Positions 27,546-35,884 of a DNA stretch of 64,000 nucleotides are shown piece after piece. Below the pieces are notes generated by a model. That model saw nothing but the letters and a program-made list of their open reading frames with translations. It was not told the origin of the DNA and did not search any database. The position numbers were made by a program, and so were the translations under genes. The stretch spans positions 62,001-126,000 of the forward strand of contig JASJOS010000002.1 of assembly GCA_030068525.1 (NCBI GenBank). The letters are read 5' to 3'. Numbering within the stretch: position 1 is the first letter of the stretch; each line of letters starts with the position of its first letter. This DNA is from Xanthocytophaga flava. Its GTDB lineage: Bacteria > Bacteroidota > Bacteroidia > Cytophagales > 172606-1.

Positions 27546-27956
27546 ATGATGACAGACAGGCAGATATTGATTATTAAAAATTCGTGGAGTGCTGTGATGG
27601 TACAATCACAGGAAGCGGGAGAACTGTTTTATCAGAAACTTTTTGAAGAAGCCCCCTTTCTGCATACATTTTTTCGGAATGATATAGAACTGCAAGCCCG
27701 GAAGTTTACCAGCATGATGACACTATTGGTGCGCAGCATTCAGTATAGTGATAAAGTGACACATGAGCTTGAGGAACTGGCTAAACGACATATACGATAT
27801 GGGGCCAGACCAGAGCACTATGCCATTGTAGGTGATTCGCTAGTATGGATGATGAAGCAACGTCTGGAAGATAGATGGGATATGGAAACCGAACAGGCGT
27901 GGAAGGATATGTATCAACTGATAACAAGAACAATGATGTCAGTATATAATGCCTGA
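27546..27956 (+). CDS. Single-domain globin (bacterial hemoglobin)
   Basis: The start is placed at 27546 (136 aa): the globin A helix begins at MMTDRQILIIKNSW, and the ATG at 27501 adds 15 non-globin residues. Key residues fit Vitreoscilla-type and flavohemoglobin globins: Y29 (B10), Q50 (E7) and the proximal H82 (LAKRHIRYGARPEHYAIVG). No reductase domain follows. Such globins bind O2 or NO and often detoxify NO. Co-location with H-NOX suggests a NO or oxygen response operon. Confidence 0.9.
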   Translation: MMTDRQILIIKNSWSAVMVQSQEAGELFYQKLFEEAPFLHTFFRNDIELQARKFTSMMTLLVRSIQYSDKVTHELEELAKRHIRYGARPEHYAIVGDSLVWMMKQRLEDRWDMETEQAWKDMYQLITRTMMSVYNA

Positions 27957-28107
27957 TATACTTATTGAAAATGGTGAGACAACTATGAAACTATGTAATC
28001 TGTAAAGCAGAAGAGCTAGCAGATTACAAAAAAACAAACACGGAAAAACAAACGCAGGAAACACCTGCATCCTACTTAATCTATTTTACATCTTACTACT
28101 TACATCT

Positions 28108-28476
28108 ATGTCAAACGTAAAAACATTATTGGATGAATGGTCTGTCAGAGACCTGGAAGATAACTCTTCTTTAAAAATCGCGGTAGAAAGCTGCACAGAG
28201 CTGGGAAATAAGTCATTGCCTGGAATTCAGGTCTACTGGCTGGGGCATATTCTCAACTATGAACCGCTGGCCGTAGAACGCTGGGCATATCAGGCTTCCA
28301 AAGCTGGTGTTACAGATTATTTACTGGAGGATCATTCGTGGATGGTGCATCAGGATCAGTATATTAAGAACTATCTGGTGATAGGCGATACACTGAAAGC
28401 ACGTGTAGTCGTAAAAACCCGTAGTTCCAAACCTGTTATAAAAGAATATGATCTTCCTTTTCAGCTGGAAGCATAA
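28108..28476 (+). CDS. Unknown small cytoplasmic protein
   Basis: The family of this 122-residue protein is not recognised. It has no signal peptide or membrane helix. It is mixed alpha/beta with many aromatics (YWLGHILNYEPLAVERWAYQ), ending in a charged beta segment (LKARVVVKTRSSKPVIKEYD). It follows the globin by 151 bases and precedes the next unknown gene by 39, all on the plus strand ahead of one strong terminator, so it probably belongs to the H-NOX/globin transcript. Confidence 0.68.
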   Translation: MSNVKTLLDEWSVRDLEDNSSLKIAVESCTELGNKSLPGIQVYWLGHILNYEPLAVERWAYQASKAGVTDYLLEDHSWMVHQDQYIKNYLVIGDTLKARVVVKTRSSKPVIKEYDLPFQLEA

Positions 28477-28515
28477 ATAATAACATCGAAACAATAAACC
28501 ATTTTTACCCTATCT

Positions 28516-29082
28516 ATGAAAACTGGAGAATATTATTTGCAAGGTGCAATGGAAGTAGGTTCAGGCTTATGGATCAAGCCTGACTTCACATTTGAGTTTT
28601 TTTACAGTTATGGCATGATTGACAGAATAGCCAATGGCAAATGGGAACAAAAAGGAGGGCATTTGGTCCTAAATAATACGCCAAAGCCAGAGAAAGACTT
28701 TATACTGGTTAGTTCTTCTAAGAAAACACGAAAGCAACTGGTGATTCAGATTAGTGATCCCAATAAAATGGTAGTTCGCAGTGTGTATTGTCAATTACAG
28801 ACTCGTTCGGGAATGGTACTGGAAGGAAGTAGTGATGCGCATGGGGTTATTGTATTTGATACAGCAGAACCTCTTAGTATAGCACTCATTCATGAGTTCT
28901 GGCCGGATCGTTATTCTGTTTTTGAGATAGCCAATCCGGAGGAAAACTATTTTGAGTTTACGATTGAACCCCGGATTGTTGATGTCGAATTTAGTGATCT
29001 GACCTTACAGATTGGCGATAATATGTTGCAGGGACCACATCCCTTACTGAAAGGCCAAGAGTGGACATATGTAATGAGCTAG
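28516..29082 (+). CDS. Unknown beta-rich protein, last gene of the H-NOX cluster
   Basis: The 188-residue protein has no signal peptide. It is predominantly beta by eye: short strands such as WIKPDFTFEFFYSYG, GKWEQKGGHLVLNN and a second half like a carboxypeptidase-regulatory fold (SVYCQLQTRSGMVLEGSSDA). The family is not recognised. It stands just before the terminator at 29125 and is therefore the probable end of the operon starting at 26420. Confidence 0.68.
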   Translation: MKTGEYYLQGAMEVGSGLWIKPDFTFEFFYSYGMIDRIANGKWEQKGGHLVLNNTPKPEKDFILVSSSKKTRKQLVIQISDPNKMVVRSVYCQLQTRSGMVLEGSSDAHGVIVFDTAEPLSIALIHEFWPDRYSVFEIANPEENYFEFTIEPRIVDVEFSDLTLQIGDNMLQGPHPLLKGQEWTYVMS

Positions 29083-29124
29083 GTAGTGTAATGTAAACCA
29101 AGAAACATGTTTCCGGTAGTAATG

Positions 29125-29163
29125 AATACTCTCAGAAGGATTCCTCTGAGAGTATTTTATTTT
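29125..29163 (+). terminator. Strong intrinsic terminator
   Basis: A perfect 12-bp stem AATACTCTCAGA/TCTGAGAGTATT with an 8-base loop runs into TTATTTTTT. It closes the response regulator/H-NOX/globin cluster. Confidence 0.9.
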
Positions 29164-29368
29164 TTAGCTATTTAGTTGGGGTATAGTTTGTTATAAAAAC
29201 CAGAGAAAAGCATAGCATCAGGGTAGTAAGTGAACGAAATATCTGTTAATATTGGTTTTGGAAGATAGTAGTCGCGCATACTATCTCTGGCAAGGTCTCT
29301 GATACTTTTTATGTTTATTCATACGAATCTTTATTTGTTTACAAACTATTAACCGTCAGTTAGTTAAC

Positions 29369-29800
29369 GTGGAAAATATTTTTAAGAGTAATGTGTTATG
29401 GTCGCAGATTGATGCGAACATGCATTTACGTCATTCTGCCTATGCTGATTTTGCAGCTCAGGCAAGGGTAGAGTTACTGAATCAATGTGGACTGGATTAT
29501 AAAACATTTTCTTCTCTGAAAATTGGTCCCATTCTGTTCAGAGAAGAACTAATCTACTTCCGGGAAGTAGGTCTGAATGAATCCATTTCCATAGAGACTT
29601 TTGTCACAAAGTCCAATGCAGATATGTCCCGGTGGTCATTTACACAGCATATGTATCGTTCGGACGGAGTAAAAGCAGCTACTATACATGTAGATGGAGC
29701 CTGGATGGATGTAGTAAAACGAAAGTTAACCGTGTTGCCTGAAGAGTTTATACAAAGGTTGAACGAATTGCCTAAAAGCGAAGACTTTCAGCAGGTGTAA
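29369..29800 (+). CDS. Acyl-CoA thioesterase, 4HBT hot-dog family
   Basis: The start codon is GTG (29369); the next Met is 17 codons in, within the conserved core. The 143-residue hot-dog protein has SQIDANMHLRHSAYADFAAQ, matching the YbgC/FadM pattern (D-x-n-x-H-xnn-xY), with D15 and H19 near the expected catalytic site, then FREVGLNESISIET. These enzymes hydrolyse acyl-CoA thioesters. The gene stands alone, ending in a bidirectional terminator. Confidence 0.85.
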   Translation: MENIFKSNVLWSQIDANMHLRHSAYADFAAQARVELLNQCGLDYKTFSSLKIGPILFREELIYFREVGLNESISIETFVTKSNADMSRWSFTQHMYRSDGVKAATIHVDGAWMDVVKRKLTVLPEEFIQRLNELPKSEDFQQV

Positions 29801-29826
29801 AGTTTTCTGGTTGGTGTTGGAAATAG

Positions 29827-29860
29827 AAAAGCCCTGACGATTTGTGTTGTTAGGGCTTTT
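29827..29860. terminator. Bidirectional terminator
   Basis: AAAAGCCCT (29827-29835) pairs with AGGGCTTTT (29852-29860). The stem ends in A/T runs on both sides, serving the thioesterase gene and the convergent aldo/keto reductase gene. Confidence 0.85.
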
Positions 29861-29876
29861 GATTGCAATGGGTGAT

Positions 29877-30914
29877 TTATTTTTTATAAAAGTCAGGTAC
29901 AGGTCTGAGATATGGGAAATCACGCTGATGCCAGTAAGGATAAATCGGATCTCTGTCACTGGCAGCATCCAGCTTCTTCACTTGTTCAGTAGTCAGATTC
30001 CAGCCTACTGCACCAAAGTTCTGTTTGAGTTGTTCTTCATTTCTGGCTCCAATGATGATGTTGCTGATTGTTGGACGTTGCAACAACCAGTTCAGCGCTA
30101 CCTGGGCTACAGTCTTCCCGGTTTCTTGAGCTACCTCATCCAAAGCATCCACAATTTTATACAATAGTTCTTCAGACGGAAGTGGACCCTGGTCACCACC
30201 CTGTGCTACTCGGCTATCGGCTGGTAGTGGATTGTTACGGCGGTATTTGCCACCTAACCGACCAAATGACAACGGGCTCCACACAATAGTCCCCACATTC
30301 TGATCCAAGCCCAATGGCAGAAGTTCCCATTCAAACTCACGGCTTAACAGCGAATAATGCGCCTGATGGGCTACATAGCGTGCCCATCCATAACGTTCAG
30401 AAATAGAAAGAGCTTTCATCAGTTGCCATCCGGAAAAGTTGGAACAGGCAATATATCTGATCTTACCACTTTGCACCAGAGTATTGAGAGCACTCAACGA
30501 TTCTTCTATAGGCGTTGTATTGTCAAAGCCATGCAGATGGTAAATATCTATGTAGTCAGTTTGTAACCGTTTCAGACTATCTTCACATGCTTTTATCAGA
30601 TGATGTCTTGATGACCCACGATCATTGGGGTTATTGCTCATCTGAAAGGTAGCTTTTGTCGAGATTAACACCTGATTTCTACGTCCTTCAATAGCTTTGC
30701 CCAAAATTTCCTCCGCCATACCTGCAGAGTAAACATTAGCTGTATCAAACATTGTTAACCCAGCATCCAGGCAAAGGTCTACCATGCGGGATGCTTCGGC
30801 TACCTGTGTGCTGCCCCAGGCCTTAAAAAAATCATTGCCACCACCAAAGGTTGCTGTTCCCAAACTAAGGACTGGAACTTTTAATCCGGATGCTCCGAGT
30901 GATCTGTATTCCAT
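29877..30914 (-). CDS. Aldo/keto reductase
   Basis: The 345-residue TIM-barrel oxidoreductase has the full tetrad: D57 and Y62 (FDTANVY), K87 (LISTKATF) and H128 (YHLHGFD). The C-terminal NADPH-binding part (NIIIGARNEEQLKQNFGA) is also present, as in the AKR13/YajO-like group. The substrate is unknown. It lies 64 bases downstream of the SDR gene on the same strand, so the two reductases are likely co-expressed. Confidence 0.93.
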   Translation of the reverse strand: MEYRSLGASGLKVPVLSLGTATFGGGNDFFKAWGSTQVAEASRMVDLCLDAGLTMFDTANVYSAGMAEEILGKAIEGRRNQVLISTKATFQMSNNPNDRGSSRHHLIKACEDSLKRLQTDYIDIYHLHGFDNTTPIEESLSALNTLVQSGKIRYIACSNFSGWQLMKALSISERYGWARYVAHQAHYSLLSREFEWELLPLGLDQNVGTIVWSPLSFGRLGGKYRRNNPLPADSRVAQGGDQGPLPSEELLYKIVDALDEVAQETGKTVAQVALNWLLQRPTISNIIIGARNEEQLKQNFGAVGWNLTTEQVKKLDAASDRDPIYPYWHQRDFPYLRPVPDFYKK

Positions 30915-30978
30915 AGAGTAGATTGTAGTAAAAAATTGATTGACAATGTATATCTGAAACTAATGATTACTGGCTTTG

Positions 30979-31701
30979 CTAAGGGTTGGTTGACCACAAA
31001 CCTACATCTTTTACCAACGCCCGGCGATTAAGTTTTAAATGAGCTACCAGTAGTTCAGCAAAGTCTTCTGGTTGTAATACTTTTTCCGGATTGCCATCTG
31101 TCAGATTCAGGCTCATTGCCATGTCTGTTGCAATCGTACTGGGAGTCATAGTAAACACCCGGATATTGGATTTACGAACTTCCTGCATCAGAGACTCTGA
31201 TAAGCCTATCAGGCCAAATTTGGAGGCACTATAGGCACTTGTCTGTGCTGCTCCCCGCTGACCAGCTGTAGAGGAGATATTTACTATGTCACCACTCTGA
31301 CGTTGCTGCATTTCAGGCAGTACATTCCGGATGGCATAATAAGCTCCCAATAAGTTTACTTTAATTATATTTTCCCATTGATCCACATCCAGATCCATAA
31401 ACTTACCAAATTTACCTACTCCTGCATTGTTAATCAGAATGTCAATAGAACCAACTTCTTCTTTTAATCTGGTAATGGCTGCACTGATAGCTGCATAATC
31501 TGATACATCAGCAGTGGTAGTGGCAATCTTGATAGAACTATCTACATGTGCAGCTTTTAACGCTACTTCCTGCAAATCAGATTCTGTACGAGCCAGCAAA
31601 GCCAGATTGACACCTTCATGCGCAAGGGCTAATGCTACAGCTCTGCCCAGACCTTTGCCTGCTCCGGTAATTAATGCGGTTTTTCCTTTAAGAGATTCCA
31701 T
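30979..31701 (-). CDS. Short-chain dehydrogenase/reductase (FabG-like)
   Basis: This is a classical 240-residue SDR: cofactor motif TGAGKGLG (13-20), NNAG at 91-94, catalytic Ser in NISSTAG (143-144), and Y157/K161 in YSASK. The basic residue R38 after the second strand suggests NADPH. It resembles 3-ketoacyl reductases of the YqjQ/FabG kind, but the substrate cannot be fixed. It is the promoter-proximal gene of the SDR-AKR pair. Confidence 0.93.
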   Translation of the reverse strand: MESLKGKTALITGAGKGLGRAVALALAHEGVNLALLARTESDLQEVALKAAHVDSSIKIATTTADVSDYAAISAAITRLKEEVGSIDILINNAGVGKFGKFMDLDVDQWENIIKVNLLGAYYAIRNVLPEMQQRQSGDIVNISSTAGQRGAAQTSAYSASKFGLIGLSESLMQEVRKSNIRVFTMTPSTIATDMAMSLNLTDGNPEKVLQPEDFAELLVAHLKLNRRALVKDVGLWSTNP

Positions 31702-32078
31702 AAAATAAAAAAGTATGTGATTAAGGTTGATGGAATAAGTGTTTCAGAAGTATACCTGATTCTATTGTCTTTTACACAACCAGAGCCAGAATAATTCCCT
31801 TTTGGAAAGTTTCTTCTTCGTTGTGCTTACAAAATTCTGGTAATTTTAAATTTTTACTATATTTTCTGAAGAAAGATAGTGTCTTATTCATGGGTAATGT
31901 AAAGGGTACATATAAATAGAATCATTAATAAATTCTATTTATACTGTAAGTAATCCAAAAATTTGGTGTTTTATCTCCTGTTTAGTATTATTGTCTCATT
32001 GTGTGACAATAATAGCCAATATATTCATAATTGGTTTCTGTACCTGTAATCCTTCCTATAACCCCTAACTAGTTTGTT
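31702..32078. other. Divergent intergenic region SDR/carboxylesterase
   Basis: This 377-bp gap is AT-rich. A perfect 10-bp stem TATTATTGTC/GACAATAATA lies at 31986-32014, 65 bases before the carboxylesterase ATG. It may be an operator dyad for the pectin locus or a leader hairpin. No clear TAnnTTTG element was found. Confidence 0.45.
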
Positions 32079-33719
32079 ATGAAAAGACCATTTACTCTGC
32101 TACTCTGTATATTTTTACAGAGCATGTATATGTATAGTGTAGCGCAAAAGCCTGCACCTTCACCAGATCCTATTACTTCAGGAGCTAAAATTGCTGTTGT
32201 ACAAACAGAATATGGAAAAGTACGGGGATATATTCACAACGGTATATTTACGTACAAAGGAATTCCCTATGCACAGGCTGCCCGCTTTATGCCTCCTGTA
32301 AAACCTGCATCCTGGGAAGGTGTACGCAGTTCTATGACGTATGGTCCTGTTTGTCCACTGATAGATCCTACAACAGCAGTAAACGACGAAAGCGAATTCC
32401 TGTTTCATCACGACTGGGGATATACCAATGAAGATTGTCTGCGATTAAACATATGGTCGCAGGGTATCAATGACACCAAAAAACGCCCGGTTATGGTTTG
32501 GCTACATGGGGGAGGGTATTCGGCGGGTTCTTCTCAGGAACTACCTTCTTATGATGGAGAAAATCTTAGTAAGAAAGGGGATGTTGTAGTAGTGTCTGTA
32601 AACCATCGTCTGAATATCCTGGGATTTCTGGACTTGTCTGCCTATGGCGAAAAGTACAAATCTTCTGCCAATGTAGGCATGATGGATCTGGTAGCAGCAC
32701 TACAATGGGTAAAAGGCAATATTGTTCGTTTTGGTGGAGATCCTGACAATGTTACCATATTTGGTCAATCAGGAGGCGGTGGAAAGGTGAGTACACTTAT
32801 GAATGCTCCTTCTGCAAAAGGATTATTTCACAAAGCTATTATTCAGAGTGGTGGGGGTGGATTGAACTTTAAGGAAAAGTCTATTTCAGGACGCATTAGT
32901 GCGGCAGTTCTTGAGGAACTAGGATTAAAGTCTACACAGATTGACTCTATACAGAAAGTACCCTATGATAAGCTGGCCGCTGCTGGCAAAAAGGCATTGC
33001 GTAAAGTGCAGGAACAGCTAAAAGCAGAAGGCAAAGAAATTCCTGGCTTTGGTTTGGGGTGGGGGCCTACTCAGGATGGAACATTCTTGCCTTATCAGCC
33101 TACTGCACCTGAAGCAATAGCTCTCTCAAGTGATATTCCGCTGATGGTGGGATCTACCAAAAACGAATTTATGGCTTCATTAAGAGACCCTTCTTTACGA
33201 ACAGCTTCACAGGATGAAATCAAAGCCCGTTTACAGAAGCAATATGGAGAAAAAACAGATGCCTACCTGGCTGCTGTAAAAAAAGCCTATCCAGCAGACA
33301 CTCGTCCAACAGACTTGATTGATATAGATGATATGTTCAGACGAGGTGCTATCAAGCAGGCTGATTTGAAATCAACAGGTAAAGCTCCTGTGTATATGTA
33401 TTTGTTTACCTGGCAATCGCCTGTGCAGGATGGAGAGTATAAGGCTGTACATTGTATGGAAATCGCTTTTGCCTTTAATAATATCAGCCGTTGTGAGGAA
33501 ATGACCGGAGGAGGCAAAGAGGCTATAGCTCTGGCACAAAAGGTAAGTCAGGCCTGGATCAACTTTGCTAAGACAGGCAATCCCAATCACAAGGGCCTAC
33601 CTGTATGGCAAAAATACACACCAGCCAATGGAGCTACTATGATCTTTGATAATCAGTGTGTGGAAAAATACCATCATGACAAAGAGTTTCTGGAAATCAC
33701 TCCAAGCCGGATGCTTTAA
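32079..33719 (+). CDS. Secreted type B carboxylesterase
   Basis: The 546-residue protein has a signal peptide ending SVAQ. Type B signatures are present: EDCLRLNIW, oxyanion loop HGGGYSAG, nucleophile elbow FGQSGGGG near residue 230, and a catalytic His in VHCMEIAF. It hydrolyses carboxylic esters. As the first gene of a rhamnogalacturonan locus it may remove acetyl, methyl or feruloyl groups; that substrate is inferred from context alone. Confidence 0.93.
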   Translation: MKRPFTLLLCIFLQSMYMYSVAQKPAPSPDPITSGAKIAVVQTEYGKVRGYIHNGIFTYKGIPYAQAARFMPPVKPASWEGVRSSMTYGPVCPLIDPTTAVNDESEFLFHHDWGYTNEDCLRLNIWSQGINDTKKRPVMVWLHGGGYSAGSSQELPSYDGENLSKKGDVVVVSVNHRLNILGFLDLSAYGEKYKSSANVGMMDLVAALQWVKGNIVRFGGDPDNVTIFGQSGGGGKVSTLMNAPSAKGLFHKAIIQSGGGGLNFKEKSISGRISAAVLEELGLKSTQIDSIQKVPYDKLAAAGKKALRKVQEQLKAEGKEIPGFGLGWGPTQDGTFLPYQPTAPEAIALSSDIPLMVGSTKNEFMASLRDPSLRTASQDEIKARLQKQYGEKTDAYLAAVKKAYPADTRPTDLIDIDDMFRRGAIKQADLKSTGKAPVYMYLFTWQSPVQDGEYKAVHCMEIAFAFNNISRCEEMTGGGKEAIALAQKVSQAWINFAKTGNPNHKGLPVWQKYTPANGATMIFDNQCVEKYHHDKEFLEITPSRML

Positions 33720-33740
33720 GGATACAAATTAACATGTACC

Positions 33741-33777
33741 CCCTTCCTTATCTTATATCACATGAGATAAGGAAGGG
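33741..33777. terminator. Intergenic 13-bp hairpin in the pectin locus
   Basis: CCCTTCCTTATCT pairs exactly with AGATAAGGAAGGG across an 11-base loop. It lies between the carboxylesterase and the GH78-like gene without a proper T tract on the plus strand. It could attenuate transcription, stabilise an mRNA end or terminate partially. Confidence 0.45.
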
Positions 33778-33812
33778 ATTAGTGTATATGAACCTTCTAT
33801 CTGATTCTCACG

Positions 33813-35453
33813 ATGAAACAATATTTTTATCTCTTTGGCTTTATACTGAGTAGTTTTTGTGGGAATGCACAAATTGCTTTTCAGGCAGAACGGCAGAGTT
33901 GGTTGCAAAAGGCGGAACTGTACAAACCCAAACTTGTTGAATCTGAAAAGCATCCTCTTTACCTGGTTAATCTGGTTCAGGATGCAACTGCATTTCAGGG
34001 ATGGAAAGCTGTTAAAAGTGCTCCGTTAGATACACTCTATCAAACTTCTATCAAGAAACGGTCAGGTGTTGTTGCCGACTTTGGTGAACACCTGACTGGA
34101 TATGTAAGCTTTTCTCTGCAGGCAATCTGGGGGACGTCTGATGCTCCGGCTCGTCTCAAACTAACTTTTGGCGAAGTTCCATCAGAATTAGCTACTCCCT
34201 TTGATCCATATCCTGGAGGCTTGAGTCGGGCATGGCTACAGGATGAAGTTATAACTGTAATGGAAGTTCCTGCTACCATTACTATTCCCAGAAGAATGGC
34301 ATTTCGTTATGTGAAAATAGAGTTGTTGGGAGCCTCCAATTATTTTGACTTTCATATCAGCGATTTGGTTTGTAAAGCCACAACATCTGTTCCTGCAATG
34401 CCTTCCGCTTTGGCTTCTGGTACTTCTGAACAGATTGCGGCTATTGATAAAGTAGGGTTGCTTACGTTAAAGGAATGTATGCAAACAGTATATGAAGATG
34501 GTCCTAAACGAGATCGGCGGTTATGGATTGGTGATTTGTATCTGGAGTCACTAGCCAATGAATACTCTTTTCGGAACTTTGACCTGACCAAACGTTGCCT
34601 GTATCTGCTGGCTGGTTTGGCTCAGAATGATGGGTATCTGCATTCCAACGTTTTTGAAACACCTGAGCCCCATCCACAAGCTGGTGCTCCTTTTCTGTTT
34701 GATTACTCACTGCTTTATAATGTAACACTCAAAGAATACCTGAGGGCTACTAATGATAGGGAAACGGCCTTGGATTTGTGGCCGATAGCAAAGAAACAGA
34801 TGGAGAACCCTAAAAAATACATGGATCCGTATGGTGTATTTGATGCTGCAACTGCTGCAAAAAACAGATGGTGGTTATTTGTGGACTGGAAAAATGATCT
34901 GGACAGAACTGCTGCCATTCAGGGTATTATCATTTATTCTATGAAGAATACCTATGAACTGGCAAAACAACTAGGTAAAGAGTCTGAAGTAGCTGAACTA
35001 CCCGAAATGATCAAAAAAATGACAGATGGTGCCAGAAAACGAATGTATGATAAGAAGATGGGAGTATTTGTAAGCGGACCAAACAGACAGATATCTTATG
35101 CCTCACAAATCTGGATGATTCTGAGCGGGGTTGCTACAAAATCCGAAGCCCGGAATGCCTTGAAGAAATTACAGACCGAGAAAGATGTAGTTCGACCTGG
35201 AGGACCTTACCTGTATCACTATTATATAGAGGCCTTAATTCAAAGTGGTCTGTCTGATATGGCTAAACAAGCCTTGCTTACATATTGGGGTGGTATGATC
35301 CAGAAAGGCGCTGATACATTCTGGGAAGTCTATGACCCTTCTGATGACAAAATCTCCCCTTATGGCTTTTATCCTATAAATAGCTACTGCCATGCCTGGA
35401 GTTGCACACCTGTCTATTTTATCCGAAAATACGCAGATATATTTCAGAAGTAG
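33813..35453 (+). CDS. GH78-like alpha-L-rhamnosidase family protein
   Basis: The 546-residue exported protein (signal peptide ending CGNAQ) has an N-terminal jelly-roll (about 25-195; DFGEHLTGYVSF is typical of GH78) and an (alpha/alpha)6 barrel starting at EDGPKRDRRLWIGDL, which aligns with the conserved acidic segment of GH78 catalytic domains. Length is shorter than many GH78 enzymes and accessory sandwich domains are missing. It would release terminal rhamnose from rhamnogalacturonan or a rhamnosylated side chain. Catalysis is inferred, not proven by residue mapping. Confidence 0.8.
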   Translation: MKQYFYLFGFILSSFCGNAQIAFQAERQSWLQKAELYKPKLVESEKHPLYLVNLVQDATAFQGWKAVKSAPLDTLYQTSIKKRSGVVADFGEHLTGYVSFSLQAIWGTSDAPARLKLTFGEVPSELATPFDPYPGGLSRAWLQDEVITVMEVPATITIPRRMAFRYVKIELLGASNYFDFHISDLVCKATTSVPAMPSALASGTSEQIAAIDKVGLLTLKECMQTVYEDGPKRDRRLWIGDLYLESLANEYSFRNFDLTKRCLYLLAGLAQNDGYLHSNVFETPEPHPQAGAPFLFDYSLLYNVTLKEYLRATNDRETALDLWPIAKKQMENPKKYMDPYGVFDAATAAKNRWWLFVDWKNDLDRTAAIQGIIIYSMKNTYELAKQLGKESEVAELPEMIKKMTDGARKRMYDKKMGVFVSGPNRQISYASQIWMILSGVATKSEARNALKKLQTEKDVVRPGGPYLYHYYIEALIQSGLSDMAKQALLTYWGGMIQKGADTFWEVYDPSDDKISPYGFYPINSYCHAWSCTPVYFIRKYADIFQK

Positions 35454-35884
35454 ATAGCAAAAATACCAACGTGCTATTTATATATTGTACAGAATTCACG
35501 TCAAAACGAAAAACGCATACAATTATGCTTATGAAGTTTTACAAGACTGGCACAAACATTTCACAATAAGTATGTTATAAAAGAGTTTTGGTTAGTTCAA
35601 TCGTAGATGGTGGTGTAGGTGCGTTGGCAATCTTTTTCCCGCGAGGTTGGCTCTTGGCCTTGCGGGTGGGAGGATCGGAGAAAAGTGTCTTTTTCTTTCC
35701 CTGCTTTTCTTTTGGACAAGCAAAAGAAAAGTAGAAGTTTAAGAAGAGTGATGTTTAGAAACAATAAACAATATTAGCATTCAAAAAATATTCCACATTT
35801 TTGTAAATACTCTCAATTCTCTTGGTAAATAATCCATAATGCAGTCTAATAAAGAGTAGAAAGAATGTTAGACCTCTACTCCGA
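35454..35884. other. 431-bp gap with an atypical GC-richer patch
   Basis: The gap between the GH78-like and GH105 genes contains, at about 35620-35735, a stretch of very different composition (CCCGCGAGG ... GCGGG, then poly-pyrimidine). It holds two hairpins, annotated separately. The remainder is AT-rich with no gene. Confidence 0.5.
35638..35731. repeat. GC-richer two-hairpin element (possible interspersed repeat)
   Basis: Hairpin 1: CCCGCGAGG (35638-35646) pairs with CCTTGCGGG (35658-35666), including one G-T wobble. Hairpin 2: CTTTTCTTTTG (35704-35714) pairs perfectly with CAAAAGAAAAG (35721-35731) around GACAAG. Composition and twin hairpins resemble interspersed intergenic repeats, but no second copy occurs in this window. 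Confidence 0.4.
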
